DNA of 64,000 nucleotides from Archaeoglobus sp. UBA230 (lineage in GTDB: Archaea; Halobacteriota; Archaeoglobi; Archaeoglobales; Archaeoglobaceae), in NCBI GenBank assembly GCA_002507545.1, contig DAVR01000004.1, positions 40,798 to 104,797 of the forward strand, in the 5' to 3' direction. How positions within the stretch are numbered: the stretch's first letter is position 1; every line of letters starts with the position of its first letter. Positions 34,308 to 43,232 of this stretch are shown here, piece after piece. The notes under the pieces are model-generated. The model searched no databases. It was not told where the DNA came from and saw only the letters and a list, made by a program, of their open reading frames with translations. Both the position numbers and the translations under genes were made by a program.

Positions 34308-35692
34308 ATTTTAAAGCTGTCCTCAATTATCTTAAGTGTCTGCTCCGCTGAACTCGCGGTCTGCTCCACACTTGCAGTGATTTCTTGGACTGCTGCGGTC
34401 TGCTCTTCAATTGCTGCAGAGGTTTCCTCTGCTGATGCTGCAGACTCTTCGGCAGTTGAAGCTACCTCATCAATGTTCCTTGCTATCTGTTCAACCCTCG
34501 CATATCCCTCATCAGCCTGCTTGACGATTACTGCCAACCTGTCCCCAATTTCCCTGACCATCTTTCCAATTTCGGCACTTCTCTCCAGAGCTGAGAGCAC
34601 TTCCTTAGAGCCAGTCTCAGACTGTTCGTAGGCACGCTGTGTAGCGTCAGTAACCTTTTGAGTTTCGGAGAGAACCATCTTCACGATCTCGTTTATCTCC
34701 TCAGTGCTCTTCCTGCTCTCCTCTGCAAGCTTTCTCACCTCATCGGCAACAACGGCAAACCCTCTGCCGTGCTCTCCTGCTCTTGCAGCCTCTATAGCCG
34801 CATTCAAAGCGAGGAGGTTGGTTTGGTCTGCGATGGTCTTTATCTTCTCCGAAACTTTGTCTATATTCTTTACTGCAGCATCCAGCTCTTTCACAATCTC
34901 AGCCACGGCATTCATCTCCCTGATTATCTCTTCCATACTATTCTGTGCACGCCTCCCTTCCTCCTCAGCAAGTTCCGCATTTTCAACAGCTTTTTTCGCA
35001 AACTCTGCAGATATCTTTGCCTCATCCGTAAGCTTCTTGATATTCTCCACCACGTTCTTCGCTTCAGCAGCAGTATCATTCGCTATTCTTGAAAGATTTG
35101 CAGCCCCTTGAGCCATCTGCTGCGATGCTGCACTTATCTGCTCCATTCCTGCGTTTATCTGGTCTACCGCTTCCTTGATCTGTTTCATTCCAGTTGAGTT
35201 CTCCTCTCCAATGCGTCTCATTTCAATGATGAAGTTTCGCATGCTCTCTCTCAGTTCGACGAGTGCGTCTCTGAAAGCTGCAAACTCTCCTTCCATCTTC
35301 ACGTCTTTTCTGACTTCTCTCGTGAAGTCACCTTTAGCGTAGCTCTTCACGACCTCTATCCCCTCTCTTATGGGTAGCACAATCGCATCCGTCAGGCTGT
35401 TTATGTTTTCCACGAGCTTTGCATACTCTCCATAGGCAGCAACGCTTGCCTTGACATTCAGATTCCCTTTTGCAGCCTCACCACTAACCCTCAGAATCTC
35501 CGCAAACAGTGACCTCATGTCATCAATGAAGGAGTTAAATTCCTCGAACGTCGCTGCAATGTCTCCGCTATACTTCTCTGCTGGAAGTTTTACACTGAAA
35601 TCTCCTCTCTTAAGTCTTGAAATCGCTCCAGCCAGCTCCCTAAACACCCCTTCTTCAATCCCTACCTCCGATGGCTCAACCACGCTGCTCAT
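34304..35692 (-). CDS. Soluble methyl-accepting chemotaxis protein
   Basis: The 462-residue receptor has no TM helix. The N-terminal half contains two HAMP-like segments ([32 protein letters not shown]), the rest is a long coiled-coil signalling domain with the conserved tip [19 protein letters not shown] and [19 protein letters not shown]. There is no sensing domain such as PAS or Cache, so the input may come through a partner, perhaps the histidine kinase encoded just upstream. A 141-bp stretch encoding the tip is identical in DNA to the tlp gene at 45021-45161. Confidence 0.93.
   Translation of the reverse strand: MSSVVEPSEVGIEEGVFRELAGAISRLKRGDFSVKLPAEKYSGDIAATFEEFNSFIDDMRSLFAEILRVSGEAAKGNLNVKASVAAYGEYAKLVENINSLTDAIVLPIREGIEVVKSYAKGDFTREVRKDVKMEGEFAAFRDALVELRESMRNFIIEMRRIGEENSTGMKQIKEAVDQINAGMEQISAASQQMAQGAANLSRIANDTAAEAKNVVENIKKLTDEAKISAEFAKKAVENAELAEEEGRRAQNSMEEIIREMNAVAEIVKELDAAVKNIDKVSEKIKTIADQTNLLALNAAIEAARAGEHGRGFAVVADEVRKLAEESRKSTEEINEIVKMVLSETQKVTDATQRAYEQSETGSKEVLSALERSAEIGKMVREIGDRLAVIVKQADEGYARVEQIARNIDEVASTAEESAASAEETSAAIEEQTAAVQEITASVEQTASSAEQTLKIIEDSFKI
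34694..34834 (-). repeat. 141-bp identical tract, copy in soluble MCP
   Basis: Every base of this stretch equals 45021-45161 in the five-PAS transducer gene, including third codon positions, while flanking sequence diverges at once on both sides. It encodes the signalling tip. Confidence 0.9.
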
Positions 35693-35784
35693 AGATAACT
35701 GTCATTGAGCCATCAGTATATCTTTTTCGTTTAATAATATAATTCTTATGAAAAATATCGGGGAAAAATTCGAAAAGGATAATT

Positions 35785-36786
35785 TCACAACTGCATGTCT
35801 TTGAAAAGTACTCTACCGTTACTCTGTAGTTTCCACGAATCAATAGCAGGGAATTTTAAAACAAATACTGCTCCGTTCTCACTCTTTTCAGTCCATATCT
35901 CTCCATTGTAGCTCTCAACTATCTTCCTCACGATGTAAAGTCCAAGTCCACTGCCCGCTCCTGTTGTAAATCCTTTATCGAAAATCTTGCCGATAATTTC
36001 TTCTGAAATACCCCTTCCATTGTCTTCCAACCTTACCACAACGTTTTTGCCATCCTCTGAAATGCAAACTCTAATCTCACTGGCATTTCCATGCTTTAAA
36101 GCATTTCCGAAAAGATTTTCGAAAACACTGTAAATACCTTCATTCGCCAGAATCCTTGCGTCCCCTTCAACTTTCACAGACAGATTGAAGCTTTTAGCAA
36201 CCTCTTCAACAACCTTTTTTATGCTGTAAGACTTTTTAGCCTCGTTTGCGGACGACTCAAGCTCTTTCATTTTTCTGATAAGTGAGATTCCGCTATGAAC
36301 GCTTTCTTTTATCTTCTCAACTATTTTTGGATTGTATTCTTCCTCAAGAAGTTCCGCAAAAAGATGAATCCTTGTCAAAGTGTTCGAAATATCGTGTCTC
36401 AATGTGCTGTTCAGGAACTTCAGGTATTCAACAAGAGAGTCGCTTTTTCTTTGAACTTCAATTCTGTCACTCACGTCAATGCAGAGGATAATACAGTAAG
36501 GTTCACTATTTATTTCAACATATATGCCCCTCATTTCCATCCACACGAACTGTTCATCCTCCGTTATAGCTCTTACAAGCAATGTATTGTTCATCTTTTC
36601 TCTGAAAATTCTGTGAATCCAGTTATAGGCTTTGTTTCTGTCTTCAGGGTGAATATACTCAAAAAAATTTTCTTTTTTACCCTCTTCAGATGTTTTGTTA
36701 GAGTAGACGATCTCACCCTTCGAATTTACTACGGACACGAGTGCAGGAATTTTCTCTATCACCTCTTTTGGATCAACCAGCAACAT
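35785..36786 (-). CDS. PAS-domain sensor histidine kinase, soluble
   Basis: I start it at ATG 36786 (333 residues; an ATG at 36801 is also in frame) because a TATA-like TTTTATGT lies about 28 bp upstream. It has an N-terminal PAS domain (VSVVNSKGEIVYSNKT to IILCIDVSDRI), a HisKA-like helix with the phospho-acceptor in LNSTLRHDISNTL, an N box ENLFGNALKHG, and G boxes DNGRGIS and GAGSGLGLYIV. No TM helix and no receiver. It lies between the soluble MCP and a wHTH regulator, with no cognate response regulator adjacent other than CheY and CheB in the next operon. Confidence 0.88.
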   Translation of the reverse strand: MLLVDPKEVIEKIPALVSVVNSKGEIVYSNKTSEEGKKENFFEYIHPEDRNKAYNWIHRIFREKMNNTLLVRAITEDEQFVWMEMRGIYVEINSEPYCIILCIDVSDRIEVQRKSDSLVEYLKFLNSTLRHDISNTLTRIHLFAELLEEEYNPKIVEKIKESVHSGISLIRKMKELESSANEAKKSYSIKKVVEEVAKSFNLSVKVEGDARILANEGIYSVFENLFGNALKHGNASEIRVCISEDGKNVVVRLEDNGRGISEEIIGKIFDKGFTTGAGSGLGLYIVRKIVESYNGEIWTEKSENGAVFVLKFPAIDSWKLQSNGRVLFKDMQL

Positions 36787-36875
36787 TGTTGGGGTTGGCA
36801 TCCCAAATCACATAAAACCCTTTTCCTCTCATTTGAAATTCTTTTTTGAGATACTGTTCCTGTATACTCAGAGCT

Positions 36876-37235
36876 TCAGCCCTCCTCCACATCCTGAAGT
36901 TCATTTAATACTTCCAATAGAATACGCAGTATCCGATCACCCTTCGGTGTCAGAGCATAGTTATTATTTTCTTTTTCGATGATATTGTAGCTGGCCAAAG
37001 ATTTCAGCAATTTGCTAAGGACGCTCGGACTGAGCCTCGACTCGAACATCAGCTCACTGAAACCAGCCGGAGTTTTACGTAAGATTACAAGAATCTTAAG
37101 CGAACCGGGATGGGTTACCGTTTTATACACATCCATCTTTCCATTGAGTTCACTCACCCCCATCATTTCGATCATCTCTGCTTGTCGTACTAATTTGTAT
37201 TTACTACAAAGGTCATAAATTTTACTTTGATGCAT
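36876..37235 (-). CDS. Winged-helix regulator, paralogue 2
   Basis: From ATG 37235 it has 119 residues, about 26 longer at the N terminus than its paralogue at 33387-33668. The winged helix includes FSELMFESRLSPSVLSKLL and a wing with NYALTPKGDRIL. The start is uncertain: 37235 lies about 25 bp from a TATA-like TTTATACATA, but ATG 37175 or GTG 37160 would also give a complete domain. It is divergent from vapB and sits between the histidine kinase and the Che operon. The two paralogues bracket the MCP-CheW-kinase block. Confidence 0.72.
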   Translation of the reverse strand: MHQSKIYDLCSKYKLVRQAEMIEMMGVSELNGKMDVYKTVTHPGSLKILVILRKTPAGFSELMFESRLSPSVLSKLLKSLASYNIIEKENNNYALTPKGDRILRILLEVLNELQDVEEG

Positions 37236-37270
37236 TTCGAAAAGTAATTCGTTATGTATAAACAAAAACA

Positions 37271-37279
37271 TTTAAAAAA
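37271..37279 (+). promoter_or_regulatory. TATA box of vapBC
   Basis: TTTAAAAAA is centred about 24 bp before ATG 37298, giving a leaderless transcript. It lies next to the divergent wHTH promoter. Confidence 0.5.
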
Positions 37280-37297
37280 TCCGGAGAATAAATTGAC

Positions 37298-37492
37298 ATG
37301 AACAAGGAAAGAAAGGATGTGATAATCTCCTTCAGGATTCCTGAATACCTTAAATCAGAAATGGACAAGATAAACATTAATTGGAGTGAGTATCTGAGGA
37401 AAAAAATAGAGGAAAAGCTTAGGCTTGAAGAAATGAGGGCTATTTTGTCAGAAATCGAGGCTTTAAAAATTCGTCCTGGAGGTAAAACATGA
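37298..37492 (+). CDS. vapB: VapB-type ribbon-helix-helix antitoxin
   Basis: The 64-residue protein has an N-terminal ribbon-helix-helix (DVIISFRIPEYLKSEMDK, then WSEYLRKKIEEKLRLEE) and a short C-terminal tail expected to cover the toxin active site. Its stop overlaps the vapC start by 4 bp. It probably represses its own promoter. Confidence 0.85.
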   Translation: MNKERKDVIISFRIPEYLKSEMDKININWSEYLRKKIEEKLRLEEMRAILSEIEALKIRPGGKT

Positions 37493-37899
37493 TAGTTGAT
37501 GCATCCGCTGTCGTTGAAATTTTGTTTGGTAGTGATATTTATCAGAATATCATGGAAAAAGTGACAAGCGGAGAAATTAGACTCAGAACATCTGAAGCTG
37601 TCAAATTCGAAGTATGTGATAGTCTCATCAAAAAAGAGGACATGGGCTCTGAAATTCTTCAAGAATTGTTGCCACTCACCCTCAGATTTCTGGATCACAT
37701 AACGACAAAAATGAATTCTGATCAGCTTTCAAAAGCTGTCGAACTTTCCAAAGCACTGAACTTAAATTTTTCATCTGCGACTTGCGTTATTCTTGCTCTC
37801 TCATTGGGAGATGTTTACGTAACGGCCGACAGGTCTATATCAAACAAACTGAAAAAAGAGGGGTATCCAGTTTTGCACCTTGATGAATTAATTTTTTAG
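37489..37899 (+). CDS. vapC: VapC-type PIN-domain ribonuclease toxin
   Basis: The 136-residue PIN protein has Asp4 in VDASAVVEIL, Glu41 in VKFEVCDSL and Asp114 in YVTADRSI. At the position where VapC proteins usually have a conserved Asp in a DA motif (near residues 95-97), it has NFSSATCVILAL, that is Ser-Ser-Ala, so one metal ligand may be missing. This could weaken or abolish cleavage. It pairs with vapB by ATGA overlap. A second, decayed vapBC lies at 18971. Confidence 0.85.
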   Translation: MIVDASAVVEILFGSDIYQNIMEKVTSGEIRLRTSEAVKFEVCDSLIKKEDMGSEILQELLPLTLRFLDHITTKMNSDQLSKAVELSKALNLNFSSATCVILALSLGDVYVTADRSISNKLKKEGYPVLHLDELIF

Positions 37900-37995
37900 T
37901 TTAGCTTTTTTTACTCTGGACGTCTGCATAATTTTTGGAAATTGAGAGATATGGCAAGTTTTGCATTATATGGTAGTATAACAAAAAATATCAAT

Positions 37996-38799
37996 TCAAA
38001 TTTTTTTATAAATTTTCTCTCTTAAATTCACGCACTCGAATTTATCCTTAAATCCAGCGGGAAGAGTTTCACTTTTACCTATTATCAAGTATCCTCCTTC
38101 AACAAGGGCGTTGTAAAAGTCATTGACAACCTTTGCCTTTTGCTGCTCACTGAAATAGATCATCACGTTTCGACAGAAAACTACATCCAGATACTTTGAC
38201 ACCGGACCTTCTGTTGTTAAATCGTGTTTTTTGAATCTGATATGCTTCTTCAGAAAATTCTTTACCCGATATCCATCTCCTTCTTTATCAAAGTACTTGT
38301 TGATAAGCATCTTGCTCAGATTTTTAAGCTGAACAGGTCTGTAAAACCCACCCCTCGCCATCTCAAGACAAGTATCATCAATGTCTGTGGCGTAGATGGA
38401 GATAAGCCACTTCTCCCCCAGAACTTCAAGAGCACATATAGCTATACTATATGGTTCTTCACCACACGAACATCCAGCACTCCAGAAACGAACTATGTTG
38501 CTCTTAACCCTCTTTTTTCTGCTTGCTATCTCTGGCAGTATATTCTTCATTAAGAACTCAAAGGGTGTTTTGTCCCTCATAAACTCCGTGACGTTTATCG
38601 TTATTGTATTCACAAGCTTTTGAATCTCTCCATCTCCATCGTTCCTAAGTATCTTGAGATACTCTCCATAATCTCTTAAGCCGAGCATCCTCATCCTTAA
38701 CTCGATTCGTCTTCTGAGGTATCCCTCTCTGTATTTTGTTAGGTCTATCCCTGATTCTCTGCTCACAAGATCAATCAGACTTTTGAAAGCTAAATCCAC
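37996..38799 (-). CDS. cheR: Chemotaxis receptor methyltransferase CheR
   Basis: CheR methylates receptor glutamates with SAM. The 267-residue protein has the N-terminal helical domain (GIDLTKYREGYLRRRIELRM), the SAM-binding FWSAGCSCGEEPYSIAI and VVFCRNVMIYFS. It overlaps cheD by 10 bp and is the last gene of the Che operon. All family features are intact. Confidence 0.96.
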   Translation of the reverse strand: MDLAFKSLIDLVSRESGIDLTKYREGYLRRRIELRMRMLGLRDYGEYLKILRNDGDGEIQKLVNTITINVTEFMRDKTPFEFLMKNILPEIASRKKRVKSNIVRFWSAGCSCGEEPYSIAICALEVLGEKWLISIYATDIDDTCLEMARGGFYRPVQLKNLSKMLINKYFDKEGDGYRVKNFLKKHIRFKKHDLTTEGPVSKYLDVVFCRNVMIYFSEQQKAKVVNDFYNALVEGGYLIIGKSETLPAGFKDKFECVNLREKIYKKI

Positions 38800-39263
38800 A
38801 GTTCACCACCTCTGCTATATCTAACCAGCATCCTCCCATCGCTCGTAAAAAAATAGACGGTTCTGCCCTGATCCCCTCCTATATCTTTTGAAACCAGCCG
38901 TATCCCAAAGTCATCCAGTATCGAACTGATAGCCTCCACATTTCTGTCGCCAATCCTCAACATGTCCATTGTCATGTGTTTGAATAGCTGCGCTCCTCCG
39001 GCCATCTTCGCAATCACTCTGTCTCTTTTTCCTCCAAGCCTCTCCATAGCTTCAATCATCATCTCAACAGCATGATCAGCATACTTTGCACTTCTTTTGG
39101 TTCCATTGGATTGAGGGAGCATTACATGGGCAAGCCCCCCTACCTTCACTGCTGGATCATAGAGGGCAATACCTATACAAGAACCAAGCCCTACAGTTTT
39201 CAGCACCGCCCCCTTAGCCACCCTGAATTCACCGATGCCCACTAACATCTCATTTCGCATCAT
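38790..39263 (-). CDS. cheD: Chemoreceptor glutamine deamidase CheD
   Basis: The 157-residue protein has the catalytic Cys in GLGSCIGIALYD and the His in GGLAHVMLPQ. CheD deamidates receptor glutamines and in archaea and Bacillus forms a complex with CheC. It overlaps cheC by 4 bp, which supports that partnership. Confidence 0.95.
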   Translation of the reverse strand: MMRNEMLVGIGEFRVAKGAVLKTVGLGSCIGIALYDPAVKVGGLAHVMLPQSNGTKRSAKYADHAVEMMIEAMERLGGKRDRVIAKMAGGAQLFKHMTMDMLRIGDRNVEAISSILDDFGIRLVSKDIGGDQGRTVYFFTSDGRMLVRYSRGGELWI

Positions 39264-39877
39264 TCCACCATTCCGAGGAGTTGAAAGATGTATTCCACGA
39301 ATTTCTCATTTGGAAATAGCATCACGAGAATTTCAATCTCATTCTCGCTGTCTTCAAGCTTCGTTTCAAAAACCACGACATAGTCACTTTTCTCAGCAAG
39401 CTGGGAAACTATTGCATCTATGACAGCAATTGCGATATCTTTTGCGAAACTCGGTGGAGTTGGAATCAGAATTTTTTCCAGCATCTCAGCCGTAGCATCG
39501 CAGAAAGCTGATGAAAGAATATTTCCTATCTCCATCAGTGTTGAGTCAACCATCTCCTCATCGCTCGTATCTCCAAGAAGAGCCTCCGCAAGCTTGAGCG
39601 AAGATTGCTCTGGAAAGTTGATGTATAGAAATCCCGCCTGCCCATCTTCGACATCATCAAGGGCTGTAACAACCCCTGCAACTATCTTGTCCACATCAAT
39701 CACGTTGTGAAGTTCCTGAACTTTAACCACTTTGACCACTGGCACAGACATTTCAATGATTCTGCCGAGCATTTGTGAGAGGGACGTTGCAGCTTTCCCA
39801 ACACCTATATTTCCCAGCTCCCTAAGGGCGTCAAGTTCTATTTCGCTCAAATTCTCAATACTATGCAAGCCTATCAC
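39260..39877 (-). CDS. cheC: CheY-P phosphatase CheC
   Basis: The 205-residue CheC protein has two copies of the phosphatase motif: DALRELGNIGVGKAATSLS in the N-terminal half and TLMEIGNILSSAFCDA with PTPPS in the second. Both contain the Glu and Asn needed for CheY-P hydrolysis. It overlaps cheA by 17 bp and cheD by 4 bp. Confidence 0.95.
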   Translation of the reverse strand: MIGLHSIENLSEIELDALRELGNIGVGKAATSLSQMLGRIIEMSVPVVKVVKVQELHNVIDVDKIVAGVVTALDDVEDGQAGFLYINFPEQSSLKLAEALLGDTSDEEMVDSTLMEIGNILSSAFCDATAEMLEKILIPTPPSFAKDIAIAVIDAIVSQLAEKSDYVVVFETKLEDSENEIEILVMLFPNEKFVEYIFQLLGMVE

Positions 39878-41816
39878 CTCCTAACAAACTCGAAATATCA
39901 ATAATGGGCACAACCTTCCCATCTCCAAGAATTGTCACACCACTAAACCCTCTAACCTTGGCTAAATGCCCTGTTAGAGGCTTAATTACTATCTCCTGCT
40001 GTTCAGCAATTGTATCTGCTATTAAGGCATACTTCTCCCCCTCCTTCTCAACAATTATTCCAACTTCTCTCTCTGGCTTCCCGTTCATAATATTGAAAAG
40101 TTCTCTTAGCTTGAATGCCGGAACGAGCTTTCCACGAACGATTAAAAATGGATTTCCATGGATTACCTTCCAGTTGTCCTCTGTAACATAAAGAGCTTCA
40201 ACGACACTTGAAATTGGTATGGCATACGTCTCGTATCCGACCTTAACGAGCAACGATTTAATTATAGCAACCGTTGGTGGCAGGTGTATCCTTATTCTCG
40301 TTCCTACTCCCTTCTTTGAGCTTATCCTCACACTTCCTCCCAGTCTTTCAACTGTTGTTTTGACTACATCCATCCCAACCCCTCTTCCCGAAATTTCCGT
40401 AGCCTCATCCTTTGTCGAGAATCCTGGAGCGAATATCAGCATCTTGAGTTCATCCTCGCTCATCGAATCTGCCTCAGTTTGAGTTACTATACCTCTTTCT
40501 ATTGCTTTCTGCTTGATCTTCTCCACATCCAAGCCCTTTCCGTCATCTTCAAGCTCAATTATAATATTGTTCTTCTCTCTCCAAGCAGCAAGCCTTATTC
40601 TTCCAGTTTCGCTCTTTCCTGCTGCAACTCTTTCTTCAGGAGTTTCTATGCCATGATCAACTGCATTTCTCACAAGATGAACGAGTGGGTCACTGATTTC
40701 ATCGAGAACTGTTCTGTCAAGCTCTGTGTCAAGACCTTCCATCACAAACTCAACCTTCTTGCCGAGCTTCCTTGCCAAGTCTCTAACCATCCTCGGGAAT
40801 TTGTTGAAAACTCTCTCAACCTTCACCATTCTTATCTGCATTATCTCGTCCTGAAGGCTCGTGATGGATTTATCCATAATAGATACGGCCTCTTTTAGTT
40901 CAGGAATGTCGTATTCACTTGCGATTTGCAAAAGTCTTCCCTTGCTTATGACAAGCTCACCAACGAGGTTCATTATGGTATCAAGCTGAGCTATGTTCAC
41001 TCTTATGCTCTCCAACTTCCTATCTTTCTTCTTTCTAATTCTGTTATCCTCTTTTTTACTCCCTTCTTCGCTCTCTTCCTCCCTTCTTTCTTCAACATTC
41101 TCGACCTCACTTATCCTGATCTTAGTTTCATCCTTTCTATCTTCAATCGTAGAGACTTCGAATCTATCAATTTCGGCTATTCGGCTCATAGTTTCTTCAA
41201 TGCTCTTTACATCAGAAGTTTTGAGGTACACAGCAAAATGTCCGTCAAAATCCTCACTTTCCATGTCATCTTCATGCGGGATTACTCCAACAACCTCTGA
41301 AATTTCACTTAAAGTTTCGATAACTAAGGCTGCTCTTACGCCTTTCATCACGCAATCCTGAGTGAGATAAACGTCAACTCTGACATTCGCATCCTTCACA
41401 TCTTCATTCTTAATTTCAACTATACTCTCCTCATCCTTAGCTTGAACAAAATCGCTTAGAGAGGAAATAATGTCAAAAATGTCAACATCATCGCTGTCCT
41501 CATCCTCGATCTTGTCAATCATCTCTTCAACGGCATCAACAGCTTTGAGCATTACATCAACCAGTTCGCTGGTAACCTCAAGCTCTCCCTCCCTCACCTT
41601 CCCCATCGCACTCTCAAGCTTATGGCAGAGATTTTCGAGGTTCTTGTAGCCCATAAATCCTGCCATGCCTTTGATTGTATGTGCTACTCTGAAAATTTCG
41701 TTTATTGCTTCATTGTCGCCTCTCTCAAGTTTAATGAAGTTCTGATTCATTACATCAAGATACTCCCTCGCTTCTTGAATGAACTCCTGCTTGTACTCCT
41801 CCATATCACCGTTCAT
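39861..41816 (-). CDS. cheA: Chemotaxis histidine kinase CheA
   Basis: The 651-residue kinase has the P1 domain with phospho-His46 in FRVAHTIKGMAG, a P2-like region (about 150-230) and an acidic, charged linker (EERREEESEEGSKKEDNR). Next come the P3 dimerisation helices (LVGELVISKGRLLQIA), the P4 ATPase with HLVRNAVDHGIE, DDGKGLD and SGRGVGMDVVK, and a CheW-like P5. It overlaps cheB by 11 bp and cheC by 17 bp. Signals from the soluble receptors should reach it through either CheW. Confidence 0.97.
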   Translation of the reverse strand: MNGDMEEYKQEFIQEAREYLDVMNQNFIKLERGDNEAINEIFRVAHTIKGMAGFMGYKNLENLCHKLESAMGKVREGELEVTSELVDVMLKAVDAVEEMIDKIEDEDSDDVDIFDIISSLSDFVQAKDEESIVEIKNEDVKDANVRVDVYLTQDCVMKGVRAALVIETLSEISEVVGVIPHEDDMESEDFDGHFAVYLKTSDVKSIEETMSRIAEIDRFEVSTIEDRKDETKIRISEVENVEERREEESEEGSKKEDNRIRKKKDRKLESIRVNIAQLDTIMNLVGELVISKGRLLQIASEYDIPELKEAVSIMDKSITSLQDEIMQIRMVKVERVFNKFPRMVRDLARKLGKKVEFVMEGLDTELDRTVLDEISDPLVHLVRNAVDHGIETPEERVAAGKSETGRIRLAAWREKNNIIIELEDDGKGLDVEKIKQKAIERGIVTQTEADSMSEDELKMLIFAPGFSTKDEATEISGRGVGMDVVKTTVERLGGSVRISSKKGVGTRIRIHLPPTVAIIKSLLVKVGYETYAIPISSVVEALYVTEDNWKVIHGNPFLIVRGKLVPAFKLRELFNIMNGKPEREVGIIVEKEGEKYALIADTIAEQQEIVIKPLTGHLAKVRGFSGVTILGDGKVVPIIDISSLLGGDRLA

Positions 41817-42855
41817 TCAGCTTCACCTCCAGAAATCTCACAATTTCCTCAGCTATCTCAAAAACGGGCTTAACTGATGTTACTCCACCAAGCTCAATTG
41901 CCGCCTTTGGCATACCGAAAACGACGCATGTGTCTTCGCTGCTCGCTATCGTAAGTCCACCAAAGTCTTTGATCCTCTTCATTCCATATGCTCCATCCTC
42001 TCCCATTCCTGTTAGAATTGCTCCTACGACATTACCACCATAGGATTCAACAACCGACTCGGCTGTAACATCTACGGATGGCTTTACAGCGTTGACAGGC
42101 ATGCCATCGACAATTTTGATTCTAACAACATCTGCTGCTCTTCTAACTTTCATGTGATATCCACCGGGAGCTATGTAAACTATGCCATCCTTCACTCTCT
42201 CATTGTTTTCGGCCTCCTTAACCTCGACCTCAGAAATGGAGTTAAGTCTCTCCGCAAGTTGCTGAGTGAACCCAGGAGGCATGTGTTGAATGACGAAGAC
42301 CGGTGCTGGAATGTCTGCAGGCAGCCTGGGGATTATCATTTCCAAGGCTGAAGGTCCGCCAGTGGACGAGCCTATTAAAACGCAGACATCCTTTGTCTTT
42401 GCCCCCCAACTACCTCTCACGACATCAAGCTTCAGCTTCTTGAGATTTTGAATCCGCATGAGGTTTGGAGATGTCCCTGCAACTATCTTGACTTTGGTCA
42501 CGAGTTCTTTTTCAATAGACGAAAGGTCGACGAGTGAACCACTTGGCTTTGTAATGAAATCAACGGCACCGAGTTTCAACGCTTCGAGCGTCTCTCTTGC
42601 TCCCTCAGTTGTAAGAGTGCTGAGCATTATGACTGGTGTGGGTTTCCTTTCCATTATCATTTTCAAGGCTGTAAGTCCATCCATCACTGGCATCATTATG
42701 TCTAAGGTTATAACATCAGGATTCAGCTTCAAAGTTTTCTCAACAGCTTCCTTTCCGTTCTTTGCGGTACCAACTACCTCTATCCCTGCTTTGGTCAATA
42801 TATCGCTGACTGCCATCCTGACCAAAGCCGAGTCATCAACTACAAGAACCCTCAT
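41806..42855 (-). CDS. cheB: Receptor methylesterase/response regulator CheB
   Basis: The 349-residue protein has an N-terminal receiver (VVDDSALVRM, phospho-Asp52 in ITLDIMMPVMDG) and a C-terminal methylesterase with Ser in IGSSTGGPSAL, His in VIQHMPPGFTQ and Asp in TGMGEDGAYGM. It starts 2 bp after the cheY stop and overlaps cheA by 11 bp. Confidence 0.97.
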   Translation of the reverse strand: MRVLVVDDSALVRMAVSDILTKAGIEVVGTAKNGKEAVEKTLKLNPDVITLDIMMPVMDGLTALKMIMERKPTPVIMLSTLTTEGARETLEALKLGAVDFITKPSGSLVDLSSIEKELVTKVKIVAGTSPNLMRIQNLKKLKLDVVRGSWGAKTKDVCVLIGSSTGGPSALEMIIPRLPADIPAPVFVIQHMPPGFTQQLAERLNSISEVEVKEAENNERVKDGIVYIAPGGYHMKVRRAADVVRIKIVDGMPVNAVKPSVDVTAESVVESYGGNVVGAILTGMGEDGAYGMKRIKDFGGLTIASSEDTCVVFGMPKAAIELGGVTSVKPVFEIAEEIVRFLEVKLNER

Positions 42856-42857
42856 GG

Positions 42858-43232
42858 TTAGTTCAATCCAGCAACCTTCTTGAGTTCCTCAATCACCTTC
42901 GGAGCCTGAAATGGCTTTACTATGTATCCTCTCGCCCCAAGTTTGATTGCCGCCTTCACCATCTGTTCTTGTCCTACAGCGGTGCACATCACAACCTTCG
43001 CATTAGGATCCATCTTCTTTATCTCCTTTAGTGCCTCAATGCCGTTCATTTCTGGCATCACAATGTCCATGGTTACTATGTCCGGCTTAAGCTGTTTGTA
43101 AAGCTCAACTGCCTGCTTTCCATTCTCAGCCTCACCCACTATATCAAAACCTCCCGAAAACAAGATGTTCCTCAAAAGCTTCCTCATAAATGCCGTATCA
43201 TCCACAATCAAAACCTTCGGCATACCCATCAC
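42858..43232 (-). CDS. cheY: Response regulator CheY
   Basis: The 124-residue single receiver has the acidic pair Asp10-Asp11, phospho-Asp55 in VTMDIVMPEMNG, Thr83 and Lys105 in YIVKPF. CheY-P is the signal to the archaellum motor through CheF and ArlCDE. It overlaps cheF by 4 bp. An alternative start at the third codon (MPKVLIVD) is possible. Confidence 0.97.
   Translation of the reverse strand: MMGMPKVLIVDDTAFMRKLLRNILFSGGFDIVGEAENGKQAVELYKQLKPDIVTMDIVMPEMNGIEALKEIKKMDPNAKVVMCTAVGQEQMVKAAIKLGARGYIVKPFQAPKVIEELKKVAGLN

Noticed and set aside
37252..37698. 148-codon minus-strand frame across vapBC
   Set aside because: Antisense to intact vapB and vapC, which have start codons, overlap and a promoter; composition looks like a shadow.
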